Shown in pieces: positions 20,343 through 32,030 of a DNA stretch of 64,000 bases (position 1 is the first letter of the stretch; every line of letters begins with the position of its first letter). The notes beneath the pieces are model-generated. The model ran no database searches. It was not told where the DNA came from and was given only the letters and a program-made list of their open reading frames with translations. The stretch lies in assembly GCA_016630955.3 (NCBI GenBank), contig CM049990.2:124001-188000 (forward strand). The letters are read 5' to 3'. The translations under genes and the position numbers were made by a program. This stretch comes from Didymella arachidicola (Eukaryota > Ascomycota > Dothideomycetes > Pleosporales > Didymellaceae).

Positions 20343-20899
20343 ATGAGCGAAACCCAGGACGATAGTCACGAAGAATCTACACCTTTGACCCTGGCAGATC
20401 GTCACCGCAACCTGGCAGTCCATCAAATGAAAGACCTGCCGACGACAAGTGACCAAATGAAGACATGGATCAGTAAGTTTCTCCTGCTCAGCTCTACCGT
20501 TAACTAGTCTCTACCCTCAGATAACTGCACCATCATCATCCAAGACCTTGAGCGCCAGAACAACACGCTCACCATAAGTGCCGATCCTCAGTGGCTGTTC
20601 ATGGGCCTTATAAGCCCTCGCATCGCTGGCTCGAACAGCAGCACGTCGAGCACCTCTTGACCAATTGCCTCCTGTTTCCTACAAGACTGAGCATCGAGAC
20701 CGAGTATGGATGTTATGTCTTGATATACCATTACGAGAGTGATCCAAAAAAGGATCTGAACATTGTGGCATGCACCGCAGACCACGAGAATGTATTTAGG
20801 GCGCTGAGGACCGCGACGGTGTACTATGCGCATTGGGTCAGGCATATTGAGAGGGAAGAGCTTGCGGCAAGGCAACCGGAAGAGGCAGAGAACACGTAG
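20343..20899 (+). CDS. Hypothetical protein, structure uncertain
   Basis: Exon 1 starts MSETQDDSHEESTPLTLADR at 20343 and ends at a GTAAGT donor (20472); a CCTCAG acceptor (20520) restores TWINNCTIIIQDLERQNN in frame. That frame ends at TGA near 20660. However, a second frame, 20591-20899, contains the most protein-like sequence (LSIETEYGCYVLIYHYESDP, VACTADHENVFRALRTATVY, HWVRHIEREELAARQPEEAE) and overlaps it by about 70 bp. I could not find a splice that joins the two. Either a frameshift has broken the gene or another intron is present. The gene lies 0.3 kb from the transposon. Family unknown; a small acidic, probably soluble protein. Confidence 0.4.
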
Positions 20900-21316
20900 A
20901 GATTGTCTAGCATACATCCAGACCGAGACTCATGGCTGTAATCGGAGAAATATCTCCTTGAGGCTGTTGGAGAATCTTGCCCGCTTGAGGCTAGTCGTTG
21001 TCCCTTTGGGGCCTTGCTCCGCTCTCCTCAGCCAGCATTGCTTTCCCTTCACATCGGAAGGTTGATTGGTCTTTAGCTTCCACGTGCAATATCAACGAGA
21101 TCTGTTTCACTGCATATTTTGAATCAATGCGCGAAGGCTCTTCGTGAACTCTGCCGAGGTTCAGCCTCAGGCTAACGGCACACTAGAGAATGAATCATTT
21201 CGATTCATCCTCTATACATCAGACATCAGAATTGGAAAAATACATAAGGAGTAGCCATGAGGCGGCCTGCTGTATCTGCTCCTTTGCACGAGGTCTGCGC
21301 TCGGTAGCCGGCAGTA
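20900..21316. other. Intergenic, P450 upstream region
   Basis: No gene seen; likely promoter of the P450 gene starting at 21317. Confidence 0.45.
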
Positions 21317-22910
21317 ATGAGCTTCCTTGCCACGTTGGCGGATTATTTGTCCGCTCAGAATATCGCCCTATTACTCATTGCCTGCATCGCATGCCGGCTT
21401 CTACTGGACCAGTGCGTGGAACCGAACGACTTTCCCCTTGTGAACAAGTATCCTTCAGATTGGACCCACAGGAAAGCGAAGGCTGCATTCATACAGGATG
21501 CAAGGGGACTGATACGTGACGGCTTTGTGAAGGTAGGTGCTGCGTTGAATCGTACAAGTCTGTATGGCTGATGCTATCCAGTTCAGAGGTCCCTTTCGAA
21601 TCATTACAGCTCTCGGTTCTCGTGTCATACTGCCACCCGAGTACGCTGAGTGGGTTCGTAAATGTCCGGACGTAAGCCACCAGGCTCTCGTCGCGGAGGA
21701 ATTCTTCGCCGGACGTCCAGGATTTGAGGGTGTCACCGCTGTCTCAGATCCATCTGAGACACTTATTAGTCTGATCAAGAGCAAACTTTCGCAGAACAAA
21801 TTTGTTGACAGATTTTCAAAGTGCGCCTTGGACTTTCTGCGTAGCTCTTGGGGAGAAGAAACACATTGGCACGAGATCACCTGGGCATATGACGGCACGA
21901 ATCTCATTGGGCGTATGTCGTCCTCGGTCTTCGTTGGAGAGGAGCTTGCGCGCAATAAGCAATGGCAGAATATTAGCGTGTCCTACGCTGTCAACATGTT
22001 CCAGGGCGCTCGTGTGCTGCGCTCTTGGCCCGTTTGGACGCGTTCATACATCCATTGGTTCTTGAAAGAGTGCAAGATCTGCCGCGCTGAGGTCAGGAAT
22101 GCTGACACCCTGCTTAAGAGCGAGATCCAACGACGTTCCGCGGCTGGGGAGAAGTCCCAGGACGCAATCACCTGGATGCACGATACAGCAAAAGGACGCC
22201 CATATAACGTTACTGCCATACAGCTCGGTCTGTCAATGGCCGCTGTCATCACTACGAGCGAGTTACTGAAGCAGACCCTTATCAACATCTGCAGGCATTC
22301 TGAGTTGATTGCGCCGCTGCGAGCAGAGATAGAGCAGACTGTTGGCAATCACGGATGGACTGCGCCAACACTAGCCCAGATGACTTTTCTTGACAGTGTT
22401 ATCAAGGAGACGCAGCGACTACACCCAATGTCAGAAGGTATGCTACACCATCAGTCTCGTGTATTCCAAGATAACGTCGAGCAGCTAACTAAACATCTAG
22501 TCAACCTTGAACGGAAAGTGGTTCGTGATACCACATTGCCCAATGGGCAGCAATTGCGCCGTGGCACAGACATCTCGGTCTCCACGTTTGGATTCCTCGA
22601 TGCAGACGTTTACAAAAACCCCACGGAGTTCGACGGCGCCCGCTTTGTGAAACTAAGACAACAAGGTGGAAAGTGGGAAAGCGCCGCATCGGTTGTCTCC
22701 ACGAATGCTGAGCACTTTGCCTTCGGATTTGGAAAGTACATCTGCCCCGGACGGTTCTTTGCCGCGGCCGAGGTCAAGATTGCATTAGCGGTCATTCTGA
22801 GCGAGTATGATGTTCGATTGCACTCAGACTATGAACCTAAAGTTCTCAGATATGGGTTCGAGATCTTGGTGGACCCAAAGGTGCGGGTGGAAGTCAGGAA
22901 AAGATCATAA
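21317..22910 (+). CDS. Cytochrome P450 monooxygenase
   Basis: A microsomal haem-thiolate monooxygenase. Three exons: 21317-21532, 21582-22437 and 22501-22910; 493 aa. It has an N-terminal membrane anchor (about 14-32, ALLLIACIACRLLL), an ExxR motif E348-x2-R351 (KETQRLHP), and the haem loop FGFGKYICPGRFF with Cys439 as fifth ligand. The I-helix (AAVITTSELLKQ) has lost the usual acidic residue before Thr. Short length and the KETQRLHP/FGFGKYICPGR pattern resemble P450s of fungal secondary metabolism. Intron 2 (22438-22500) is 63 bp with no stop codon, so an unspliced reading also exists; splicing restores the expected RLHPMSEVNLERKV. The stop lies 102 bp from that of the convergent MFS gene. 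Confidence 0.92.
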
Positions 22911-23011
22911 ATGACAAGGAAAGGCGCTTTTTGCGGGCTCCATGTTCCGTTAAATGGTCCCCTGCGCGTCTCATGTACTGCAAAGAGCATCTACTCCGCC
23001 TCAAAGAACAA

Positions 23012-24612
23012 CTAAGAAGGGGTCCTCTCAATGCTGGCCTTCTCGCTTGCATCTTTGTCGACACTCGCTGCCGTTCTGACAGCTTCCAAATGTTGGCCAG
23101 CTGTGAGGCCCTCACCTTGCAAGATGTGATTAGGCACAATCGCCCCTTCCTCCTCATGATCGTAATTGGTGTCCTTGATATGGTAGACACCCAAGTAGTA
23201 GAACCCACAGAATCCCATGACGTAGAATAGCAGAATGCCTCCTGCCTCAGCGATGAAAGGGATCTTGATGCTGTCGAGACCGAAACAAATAGCCTCGCCT
23301 GCTCCCAAAACACCTCGAAACACACCAACGTAGTGTGTTAGCTTCTGGGGCGAGTTTGTAAGGGCACCGATCCAATAATAGACGATGTTGTGCCAGAGTT
23401 GAGAAAACACCCAGGTAAGCATGAAGAGGACAAAGATCCATCCGAACTCGGGCTCATCCCAGTCTGTGGGCATAGTAGATGGGTTGTTGCGATCGTAGTT
23501 CCTGACACGGATCATCTCCCAGATCCAGGCAACCAATAGTCCTGCACTAACACCTGTCAGACCCACTAAGCCGCGCTTTCGACGTCCCCAGTGCGGGAAG
23601 TCGAGTACTGCTTGTAAAGCCCAGCCAGCAGGAATTTGCAGGACAACCGCAATGAATGCGAGCAGGGATCTGGCGCGCAGATTGTTGTGGAAAGCTATAA
23701 GACTGTCAGGCGATGACTGTGAGAATAAGGTATCGATTTTTACCATTGACAGACCCACTGTACACCAAGAAACCCTCCGAAGGCAAGAATGCTGGTACCA
23801 TCATGAGAAGCACAGGATCGGTGAAGACCACCAGGTTCGACCTCAACTCTTCCCAGGCTCCTCTTGCAGGATGGACTGCGACAATGGATCCATCGTCTCT
23901 GGTGAGCTTATGAGGTCGAAGTAGAAGCAAACAAAGCAGTCCACCAATAACCATAATGACGATGAACGATATGTACACCGACCTCGGGACTCCAGATGCA
24001 GTGTCAGTATTGCGGTTTGTGATGACTGGAATGATACCTGAGATGACAGAGCCCAAGGCCTGCATATTCATCAGAATTGTAGCGTATGATCCTTTGTCTT
24101 TCTCTTCGGGGTATGCAGTTGCAATGTACCCTGCTGTGACGAAGACCATACCAGCTCCTATGCCTATGATGGGTCCGGAGGCATATGGGTATCCAGGTCT
24201 CCCGGTCTCATCGTAGTACCATAGCGAGCCGACATAAACAGCGTATGTCTGCACACCGATGCACATGGTCAGACCTGGTCCGAGCTTGTTGAGGATCGAG
24301 CCACCGAACGAGGACGAGAAGAACCATACTGCGCAGAGCGTTGCGTTGACGACCTGGACAACTTGGGCTGAATCCGGTCTACGTAATCCCGATCAGCGAT
24401 GTTCTGGGGATTTTAAGTAGAAGCACCTACCTCCCACCACCGGCGCCTAAAAGATTGAGCGCTACATAGATTCCGGCCGATGCACCGACTCCAATCCCAC
24501 TGATGAGGTTCTGCACCCACGGGCTGTGATAGCGCAACTGAGGGATACCCAAGACGCCCATCGTGGTAGTACGGGTGGTCTGTTTCCAGGACCGCAACAC
24601 GGTGGATGCCAA
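23012..24612 (-). CDS. UNC93-like MFS transporter
   Basis: A multi-pass membrane protein of the fungal UNC93/DUF895-like branch of the major facilitator superfamily; the substrate is unknown. Exons 24612-24431, 24378-23744 and 23694-23012 join in frame to 499 aa. About eleven membrane helices are visible, for example GPIIGIGAGMVFVTAGYIAT, FIVIMVIGGLLCLLLLRP and GVLGAGEAICFGLDSIKIPF; the block ATAYPEEKDKGSYATI between helices and GSVNAFHNNLRARSLLAF after the second join are typical of the family. The start may be Met 24612 or Met 24561 (MGVLGIPQLRYHSPWVQ). The C-terminus is charged and cytosolic. It is tail to tail with the P450, so co-regulated export of a P450 product is possible but unproven. 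Confidence 0.85.
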
Positions 24613-25020
24613 AGGTTTTTAGCGTATGTTCATGTTTATGGTGTGGGGAGGTCAAGGTCCTCGTTCATGGAACACTAAGTTCAAGGGTCTAACGTTATGG
24701 CAGATTTTGGATGTCCTTGCACATGGGGCATGTAGATCATGTACCTGTACGGCAATAATCGTCGCAATTATATTAGCGGTCGGCCTGTAAGACTTTAGCG
24801 CAAATCGCTGACTTGATAAGACCAGTGGCGTTGATTTGCAGCTGCAGCACACGTTGTTAACTGTTTTCAGATTCGGGAGCAATGCGCGCACATGCATATG
24901 AGCGGTGACTGATGGACGCAGAGGGGCAAGATGAACAATGAGTGCATTATAAATTAGTCATAACAGTTAAACCTTCGACTGTGGCGTGTTGATTGTGGTG
25001 GCATCATCATTCATGAAAAC
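24613..25020. other. Intergenic, no gene seen
   Basis: Upstream of the MFS gene and downstream of the receptor gene; short frames only. Confidence 0.45.
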
Positions 25021-26895
25021 TCAACGGCGATCAAGGACAGCGAACGCACGGCTCCAGGGACCTGAGATACGCTGCGGGCGCTCCCTTGCAGGCGGCACCA
25101 GACCCGTCTCGCTCCCGTCCCGGCTTGGCCTGTCGGTACTGTCCGTCATGGTCTTTTGAGATGTCGTCATAGCTGACTCGGTCTGCTGCGATCGAGGGAA
25201 TGTGGTGGATGTCTTCCCGATCATTTCATGAGGCACATCTTGTACATATTCTTCTTCGACAGTTCCGATGGTCTTTTCGAGACGCGCTGGTGTCGGAGTT
25301 CGAGGGAACACCATCGCATTCTGGTCTGAGTTGGTCGAGTTCTTCCATTCCCAACCTGGTGTGGCCGAGGGCCGCAATCTCATTTGAGTGAAGTGCAATG
25401 TAGAGATGAGCCTTGACTTCCCAGAGTCACCCAAACGGCCCAATCTCCCAAAACTTCGGATACCGAAAGAAGTCTTTCCAGAAGATTTGCGAGAGGACCT
25501 GCGGTTGGAATACCAACCGTACATAGAACGGAAAGGCGGCATGATCTGTTCGATCAGAGGTCGAAGTGGCAGCAAATTACCAAACATGCAGGCAGCCAGT
25601 ATCTCGATAAGGGACCACTTAATGACATCTACGTTGTCCCATGTCGAGTCGAAAGAGTTCGAGTACTTCACCACGTACTTGAGGCGAATGATGCTGGTGA
25701 TGGAGGCGCTGAGAGCTGTTAGTGACTGTCTCGCATTACGCCAAATCTAGCGAGAACCTACAAGGATCCGACGCTGATCAAAAGAATGACACCAATCTTC
25801 TTTCTTGTATCCATTTGCAGCTTCCATACCACAGGCAAAGGAAGTAACAAAATGATGAAGTCCTCAACAATGCTCAGGCCTGCGCCTGCGAAGCCAATAA
25901 CGGCGGAAACTGGCAGATATTTCACATCGGTGATGGTCTTGTCCCAAATGGAGCTGATGGGAAGACATTGGAGGACTACAAGAAGGAAGAAAACGAGACC
26001 GTGTAAAAACTGTACATCGTTAGACCATTAATAAACTCATTAATTGTTGGTACTTACCATGAAAGCAACCATCCCACGTACGCTCCATCTGAACCACTTG
26101 ATGAAGTCCGGAAATAGACGTGAGTATAGGGAGAGAATTGCGACCTTTGAGCAGATTTGCACGGCGACATAGAGCATTTGGCATACATAGAAGAGCTTCA
26201 GAAGCTTGACGGCATTCATGGCTGGTACATTCCAGTAGTGGAGACCGAAACCCTTAAGGGACATTTCAAGAATGATGTTTGAGACAGTGATAAGGAGCAC
26301 CTTCAAGGTCAGTCAAAGCCAATCAAGATGACAACTGCGAACGTACAGCGGCAACAATGGCATACGCATCGTCAGACCAAAGCCTTCGCGTTTTCATCCA
26401 CCTCGTGTAAAGGCGCAACGAGAGGAATATGGTCGCTAGCACAATCGTGACGATTGAGGCCGTCTTCAACTCATGGACACGAGACTCTTTTGGGTATGCC
26501 TCGCAAAGACCGCTAGCGAAAGCGACCACCTCTACTCGTTGGTCAGACACAGTCGTGAGAACAGCTGTAAGGACACTGACTGTTCTGGTCCAAAAAGCCA
26601 CACGACTTTTGCACACACTTTGATAATGTTGCTTGCATCGTGATGTTTGTGCAGGCACACTCAGCTAATTCCTTAGCAGTCGTCATTGGGTAACCTCCGG
26701 ACGTGAACAAATCTTCCATGACGCAAGGTACCTGAATTCATCAATTTGAAAATTGCATTGAATGGCAGTACTAACTGAGCAGTTTGGAATCATGTCTAGC
26801 ATGGATACCACTAAAATTGTCGGTTCGATCGTGGGCTGTGCCATTGCGGTCGCAATGAGCAAGAAGGTAGGAAGCATTCGACGAAGAGAAAACAT
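25021..26895 (-). CDS. CFEM-domain Pth11-like seven-helix receptor
   Basis: A plasma-membrane protein of the Pth11-like fungal GPCR class. Six exons: 26895-26776, 26731-26581, 26531-26347, 26300-26058, 26009-25762 and 25708-25021; all joins keep frame, 544 aa. Residues 1-19 are a signal peptide. A CFEM domain (about 33-90) has the pattern IPNCSVPCVMEDL, then ELAECACTNITMQ and KCVQKSC. Seven helices of the fungal rhodopsin-like domain follow, from SIVTIVLATIFLSLRLYTRW to IEILAACMFGNLLPLRPLIE, with the conserved short RLYTR and WDK/YLPVSAVIG elements. The cytosolic tail of about 190 residues is Ser/Thr/Arg-rich and probably phosphorylated. CFEM-Pth11 proteins sense surfaces or host cues in plant pathogens; that role is inferred here. 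Intron 2 (49 bp, GTCAGT donor) is the least certain join. Confidence 0.88.
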
Positions 26896-29251
26896 ATCGT
26901 ATCATTCGTAGTATCGTGAACCAACATCTGAGGGTATAATATGGCTGATTTGGATTAGGGTCAACAAGCCGTTCCTTGATATGCGAACAAGCGGTATGGG
27001 AGCGGTTGTGGTCGGTGCGCATCCCTCCGAGGCCCGTTCTGATGAACGCATGTTCTCCCACTGAGAGGAAAGCATATCCGGAGAGGTGCACGAAGAATTT
27101 AATGAAAGGCCTAGCGTGGATTTGATTGAGATGTATTGCCAGCAACCGAAAGTCAATCACCCGGTACGTGTCCATGTCCACCAATCCCGCACAAAGGGTG
27201 GTTCCCGACAAAGTGTGAGCTGTTGACAGCTACAGGCTGAACATAGCAACGATTTGAGACTACTGTTTGACGTCCAGAGGTGGCTTGCAGTATCCCGTGA
27301 TGATCCGTTCAGCCACGAAGGTCCAAAGTGCGCCCATGCACTCACGTGTTAGCAGCTTTCACTAGCGCCATGGTCTTGCTGTAGTCCAGATCGTCTCGGA
27401 GCTTTTTCCGGCCCAAATTTGTCGCGGCTATGAATGGTCGGGGTCCGATCTCCCGCGATGTAGTATACCAGCAAATCCTCGTATCCTCGGTTAGCTTAAT
27501 CGTGTCCACATCATCCCTTGGATAGAGACGGTGGGGCGGACGGCAGATCTAAGAGCTGGGCGGTGCGTTCTTGAAACATGAAGCTGTAGCTGAACTTTAT
27601 GTGCAATCTAACGAGATCTGACTTTACTACAAAAGATCGGACTGGTGATGAATCATGGATCAGGAAAGGTGCGTAGCTTTGACGCGCTAATGAACGCAAG
27701 CTAAACACCACGTTTTGGTGGTACAAGCGGCCGCTACGGCTAAAACTTATGGGTGACGGGTAGCGTGAACTTACTCGAGCTAAGATCCAATGAGCTGGAC
27801 GAGGGATGAAATTGCCGAGGCTGGGATGGCTGCAGTATGCAGAGCTTTCCCGGGTGGTCACTGAAACGCCTGGATGACGGTACCTGCAGTCGCTATGTAA
27901 TCGTCGGCTGGAACGAAATTATCACCTATCTGTGCCAGCAGCCACTATCACTTCACATATGTCGTCCGCTGGTGACAGATCTCGCCCTCTTTTCATGCCT
28001 TGCTTTTACGTATCTGGGTAAGCGGTGCTCTCCGCGTGGGATAACCTCTAGCTTCAACGGTGGCTGGGAACAATCACCAAGCGGGGCGCATGTCAGCTTG
28101 TGAACCACCGTGCCTTCAGTACCAACAAATATAGTGAGAGCGCGCGGACGATCGGCTCTGTCGAGCGATCAGACAGACTCAATCCCACAGTGATGAGTTG
28201 AGCATACCTCGTGCCTGCGATGTCTACAGATCCTGCGCTTATGACAGCGCTCAGGCACTGATTCGAAGTGCTGGACGTCCTCGCGCGACTCCTCACATAG
28301 TGCGATATGTCGTCGTTGTGGATCACATCGTAAAACAGTGCCGTCAGAACCATAAATTCATGCCTGATCCTTACAGCACTCCCGCGAGCGAACGCATATT
28401 AGCGCACTGCTACTGACAAAGCTTGACCGTTTTCCATGCACTATCGCACTTGCAATTCATACCCACCAATGCGCGCCTCTCAATTCCGAGGAAGGCGTAA
28501 TGCTGTCACTCTGGCGCTGATGGAGAGCGGATTTGTGCGACGACCTGACAGTGATGGACGAAGAACAGGTATCGGGATTTCAAGGCCAACTGCCGGCACG
28601 TGTTGGACTGACTATTATGTTGATTGTGACATTAATAGGCCATAGCATCTGGTTCTCTCGATGTGAAGCATGGACCACGCGGGTTGGGCAAGGATTAAGC
28701 GCAAACTTTACTTCGAAGTTATTGAATCTCTCAACGCTGAGTTTGATGTCTTGCCATTGTACCACTAACTGCCGCGATTGCTCGTGGCGCCAGTAGAGCT
28801 AGATCAGATCATCTCAATGCCGACTGCGGTGCAGCAAGCGTCTGAGGCGAGCGTTAGGACATTGAGCCTGCTTTGGATGAGCTGCACATAGCTAGGCTTA
28901 GCTCGATCGTTATCTTGATGTAAGATCTGCACCCTTTCCCGCTCTTCTGTACAGGTCCAAAGGCCCGTATCCCAGTCTCGAATGTTATTCGCAGGCGAAG
29001 GTCTTGGTTCAGTCAAGTGTGCGTAATATCTACATACCAGAACGGGCGTCCGAGGCATGTTTTGTGACAGATCGACACCCATAGACCTCATACAAATAGT
29101 CACATGGAACGACGATTGGCGCCCGCCTCGTATTGACACCGAGGTGTGTAGAAGCCAGAGGGTGGGGTATGGTGGTTTCTAGAGCCGATGGAACCACGGT
29201 GCCATCTTGCAAGTATCGATGAGTGCGCCAGGGCAGAAACTTCGTGACGAA
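26896..29251. other. Gene-poor stretch of 2.4 kb
   Basis: Numerous short frames on both strands (up to 146 codons at 26771-27211) but none with a domain, signal peptide or coherent exon chain. No terminal repeats or tandem array noticed. The first 300 bp probably include the receptor promoter. Confidence 0.45.
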
Positions 29252-30313
29252 TCAGTCCCAGACCTGACGGCAGCTGACGTTGATGCGTTTCGTGCCCATG
29301 TAGCCTCGCCACTTCTTGAAAGCTTTCTCCTCTGCTGTGGTCGCACCGGGGGTACCTACTGGCCAGTTGGCGAGGAATGATGGACAAGTACTTGGGATAG
29401 TCCTCGCCATTGCGTGCCACGCCCATCTAGCTCCGCCAGTGAGATGGACGCAGTCGCCGCTTCGGACCCTGATTGCCACAGTCCGTGGGGTGTTCTCCCC
29501 TTCGCCGTCATCCTCTCCTTTGGCCATGATGAAGATGCCATCGCATCCAACACTAAAGCTGGCAAGCGCGCGTTGGCACTGCTCACTGACGTCGCGATGA
29601 ACTGGCATGAAATCCTTCGCGCCATACATCAACACGACACCAGACTCAGGATTGATATGTGGAAAGAGTCCTTTCACAAGGGTCGAAAGATCGCCGGGGA
29701 ACGGCGTTGCATGCTTTGCATAGCTTCTTGTCGGCCAATCGTACTGTTCACCAAGAGTGAGCCACCGTAGCTTTGTGTACAAGAACTGCTCATTATTGAG
29801 CGGCTTGTGCTTGTCCGGAACCTTGGGCATTAGTATATCTTCTGCTGCGGACCTGTCACGCAGGAAGAAACTGTTGCTGAATCGAAGTGGCTCTGACGTC
29901 GGGTTTGACGGATACCGAATGTCAAAGTCTGCTTGTAGGTTGATCTTATGACTTGGATCTGCCAGGTCTCGATGCATGAGACGAGAGGTAAATAACACTT
30001 GAGTCTCCGGCGGCAGAAGACCTGACACGACTTGAAGTCCAGGAAAGTCGCGATGCTCGAAGATTGGCGCATCGACCGCAGGCGCAGACAGTGGTCGCCC
30101 ACCGGCATAAGCTTGACAGGCGGCCTCGATGCGTGAAGCAGGAATGGCACCGGCTGAACGCCATAGTTCCTTCTGCTCCGGTGTGTAATGTTCATGTCTA
30201 CTCAAATCGAAAACATCAGGGTCGTTTTCAAGATCCGCTTTCCTCATGCTTTGATACCGCCAATGCTCTTTTTGGATGAAGTTTGGTGGCGTTGCGTGCG
30301 TATCATGTTGCAC
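29252..30313 (-). CDS. AlkB-like 2OG-Fe(II) dioxygenase (ALKBH1 type)
   Basis: An oxidative demethylase of nucleic acids using 2-oxoglutarate, Fe(II) and O2. The single exon encodes 353 aa. The double-stranded beta-helix domain spans about 95-353. Iron ligands are H239-x-D241 (PVHRDVSEQC) and H300 (ARWAWHAMAR); 2-oxoglutarate contacts come from R343-x-N345 and R349 (GTKRINVSCRQ). The motif YGAKDFMPVHRD and the N-terminal RYQSMRKADLENDPDVFDLS resemble the ALKBH1 branch, whose members act on tRNA and other m1A/m5C substrates. The substrate here is inferred only from that similarity. A nuclear or cytosolic location is likely, as no targeting signal is seen. The long plus-strand frames at 29316-29770 are antisense shadows. 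Confidence 0.92.
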   Translation of the reverse strand: MQHDTHATPPNFIQKEHWRYQSMRKADLENDPDVFDLSRHEHYTPEQKELWRSAGAIPASRIEAACQAYAGGRPLSAPAVDAPIFEHRDFPGLQVVSGLLPPETQVLFTSRLMHRDLADPSHKINLQADFDIRYPSNPTSEPLRFSNSFFLRDRSAAEDILMPKVPDKHKPLNNEQFLYTKLRWLTLGEQYDWPTRSYAKHATPFPGDLSTLVKGLFPHINPESGVVLMYGAKDFMPVHRDVSEQCQRALASFSVGCDGIFIMAKGEDDGEGENTPRTVAIRVRSGDCVHLTGGARWAWHAMARTIPSTCPSFLANWPVGTPGATTAEEKAFKKWRGYMGTKRINVSCRQVWD

Positions 30314-30836
30314 AGAGCCTTTCTACACAAACAAATCAGCCAGACTCGTTCAGTACGCACACGGTGACATACGAACGCGCTCGGTATGCTCCGTAGACAA
30401 ATCCATTACTAGTCCGCGCGTGACGGATGCTCCACGGCCTGCGCGCACTCTTTGTGTCGCTGTGATGACGCTGCACCACACTTTTAATCTCTGAAAACTC
30501 GTGTATAGACTCATTAACCAGCAGCTATCGAGGAAATCTGTCCTGATGCTGCAGTATGCACAGGTTCGCGATAGGCAAGGAAAACGAAAAGTTCGATGCT
30601 TGGTCTGTGCGGCGGGACAGTGATTACGTAAGTTGCTCATGCTTTCTTCATCACGGAGGCAGTCGCGAGGGTACTCCGCACCTCTTATCAATTTTCTTTT
30701 ACAGCGGTATCTCGCTGTAGAGTAGTAGTTGAGATTTTAGCATCGCATGCATCTCATCTAATTTTCTTTACATTATACCAAAGACGCTGCGAATCTCTAT
30801 CGAAAGCGACTAAGATGGTATCTACTTTGTTGCACG
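30314..30836. other. Intergenic, no gene seen
   Basis: AlkB-gene upstream region and 3' flank of the oxidoreductase gene; short frames only. Confidence 0.45.
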
Positions 30837-32030
30837 CTACAGCGCGATGACAACCTTGCCAACATGCTTACCGGACGATAAGTAATCGAAAGCAGCGTCT
30901 GCATCTTCAAATGAGAAGGTCTGGTCGATGAGAGACCCCAAAACCACTTTATTATCCGCGAGAAAAGTGTTGAGAGCCTCAAAGTCTGCTCTGGACCCGC
31001 TAAGTATACCCCTGGACTTCATGTTAGAAAGAAATTGTGTGACGGGGCCATACTTACGCGATATGTGCTTCTTTGTACATCAGCATGTAGAGAAGATTCG
31101 GCGGCCAGTCAGCCTCGAAGCCGTCCAAGAAGCCAATGAGCGCGATTCTGCCACCCCTCTTTCGTAGAACCTGAAGGTCGGTGGGGATAGATGAGACACC
31201 GATATTGTTCAGGACGTAATCAACGCCCTCGCCATCAGTGAGCCGAAGAACCTCTGCACCGATATCAGGGTGAGTCTTGTAGTTGACGAAGCCAACCCTT
31301 GCATCCAGCTGCTTGATCATTTCGAGCTTGTCGTCAGAAGAGGAAGTGATGATGGGGCGGATGCCTGCAGCAAGACATATTTTCAACGCAAACATGCTGA
31401 CGCCTCCAGTACCTGGACGAGATTAGTGGTGATGCGCATTCGTCAAATCTCTGCTTACCCTGTAGTAGAGCGGTGGATCCTTCTCTCAATCCTTGTAGCC
31501 GGTTCAAAGCTACCCATGCCGTTATACCGGCAACTGTAATGATGGACGCCTACGCATGAATCAGCATTTTTATTTCTGATCGCTTCTTGCACGCTTACCT
31601 CCTTCCACGACAAATGGCTGGGCAACCTCACCAAATGCTCTTCATTAAATACTGCGTACTGTGTTAGGACCCCAGGTCCGTCACCGCCCAGAGTCGTTGA
31701 ATCGATCTCGTGCTCCTTGCCTGTAGGGGCTGGTTGAACGATCGTTGGCGCAACGTGATCACCGATGTTAAACCTCATTGCCTCTGAGCCTACCGCAACT
31801 ACTTCGCCAGCAGCGTCAGATGCGCCAATACCACCAGCCTCGATAGGGGCGGGATAGCCACCTTCACGCAGCATGGCTACATCGCGATAGTTGAGTGAGA
31901 CTGCGTGGATGCGTATAACAACATCATGAGCCCCAAGGACTTCTGGCAGGGTCTCGATAGACTGGACGATTGATAGCGGGTACGGTTGTGTGGTACGACG
32001 CCAGGACTGGACGGTCTTTGGATAGGACAT
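30837..32030 (-). CDS. MDR-family oxidoreductase (zinc-type ADH / quinone reductase-like)
   Basis: Four exons, 32030-31599, 31549-31459, 31412-31058 and 31011-30837, join in frame to 350 aa. The GroES-like N-terminal fold has VVIRIHAVSLNYRDVAMLRE and a conserved GIGASDAAGEVVAVGS block. The Rossmann domain carries the nucleotide-binding stretch ALLQGTGGVSMFALKICLAA, followed by SSSDDKLEMIKQLDARVGF and GVDYVLNNIGVSSIPTDL. The C-terminus (FDYLSSGKHVGKVVIAL) is the usual MDR end. A Tyr-Arg-Asp triplet replaces the catalytic Cys of true alcohol dehydrogenases, so a zinc-independent NADPH reductase of quinones or enones is more likely. All donors are GTAAG-type. Substrate and pathway are unknown. 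The ORF start at 32030 (MSYPKTVQSW) is preferred over an upstream in-frame Met at 32147. Confidence 0.9.

Noticed and set aside
26771..27211. 146-codon minus-strand frame upstream of the receptor
   Set aside because: Overlaps the receptor's first exon in another frame and has no protein-like features.
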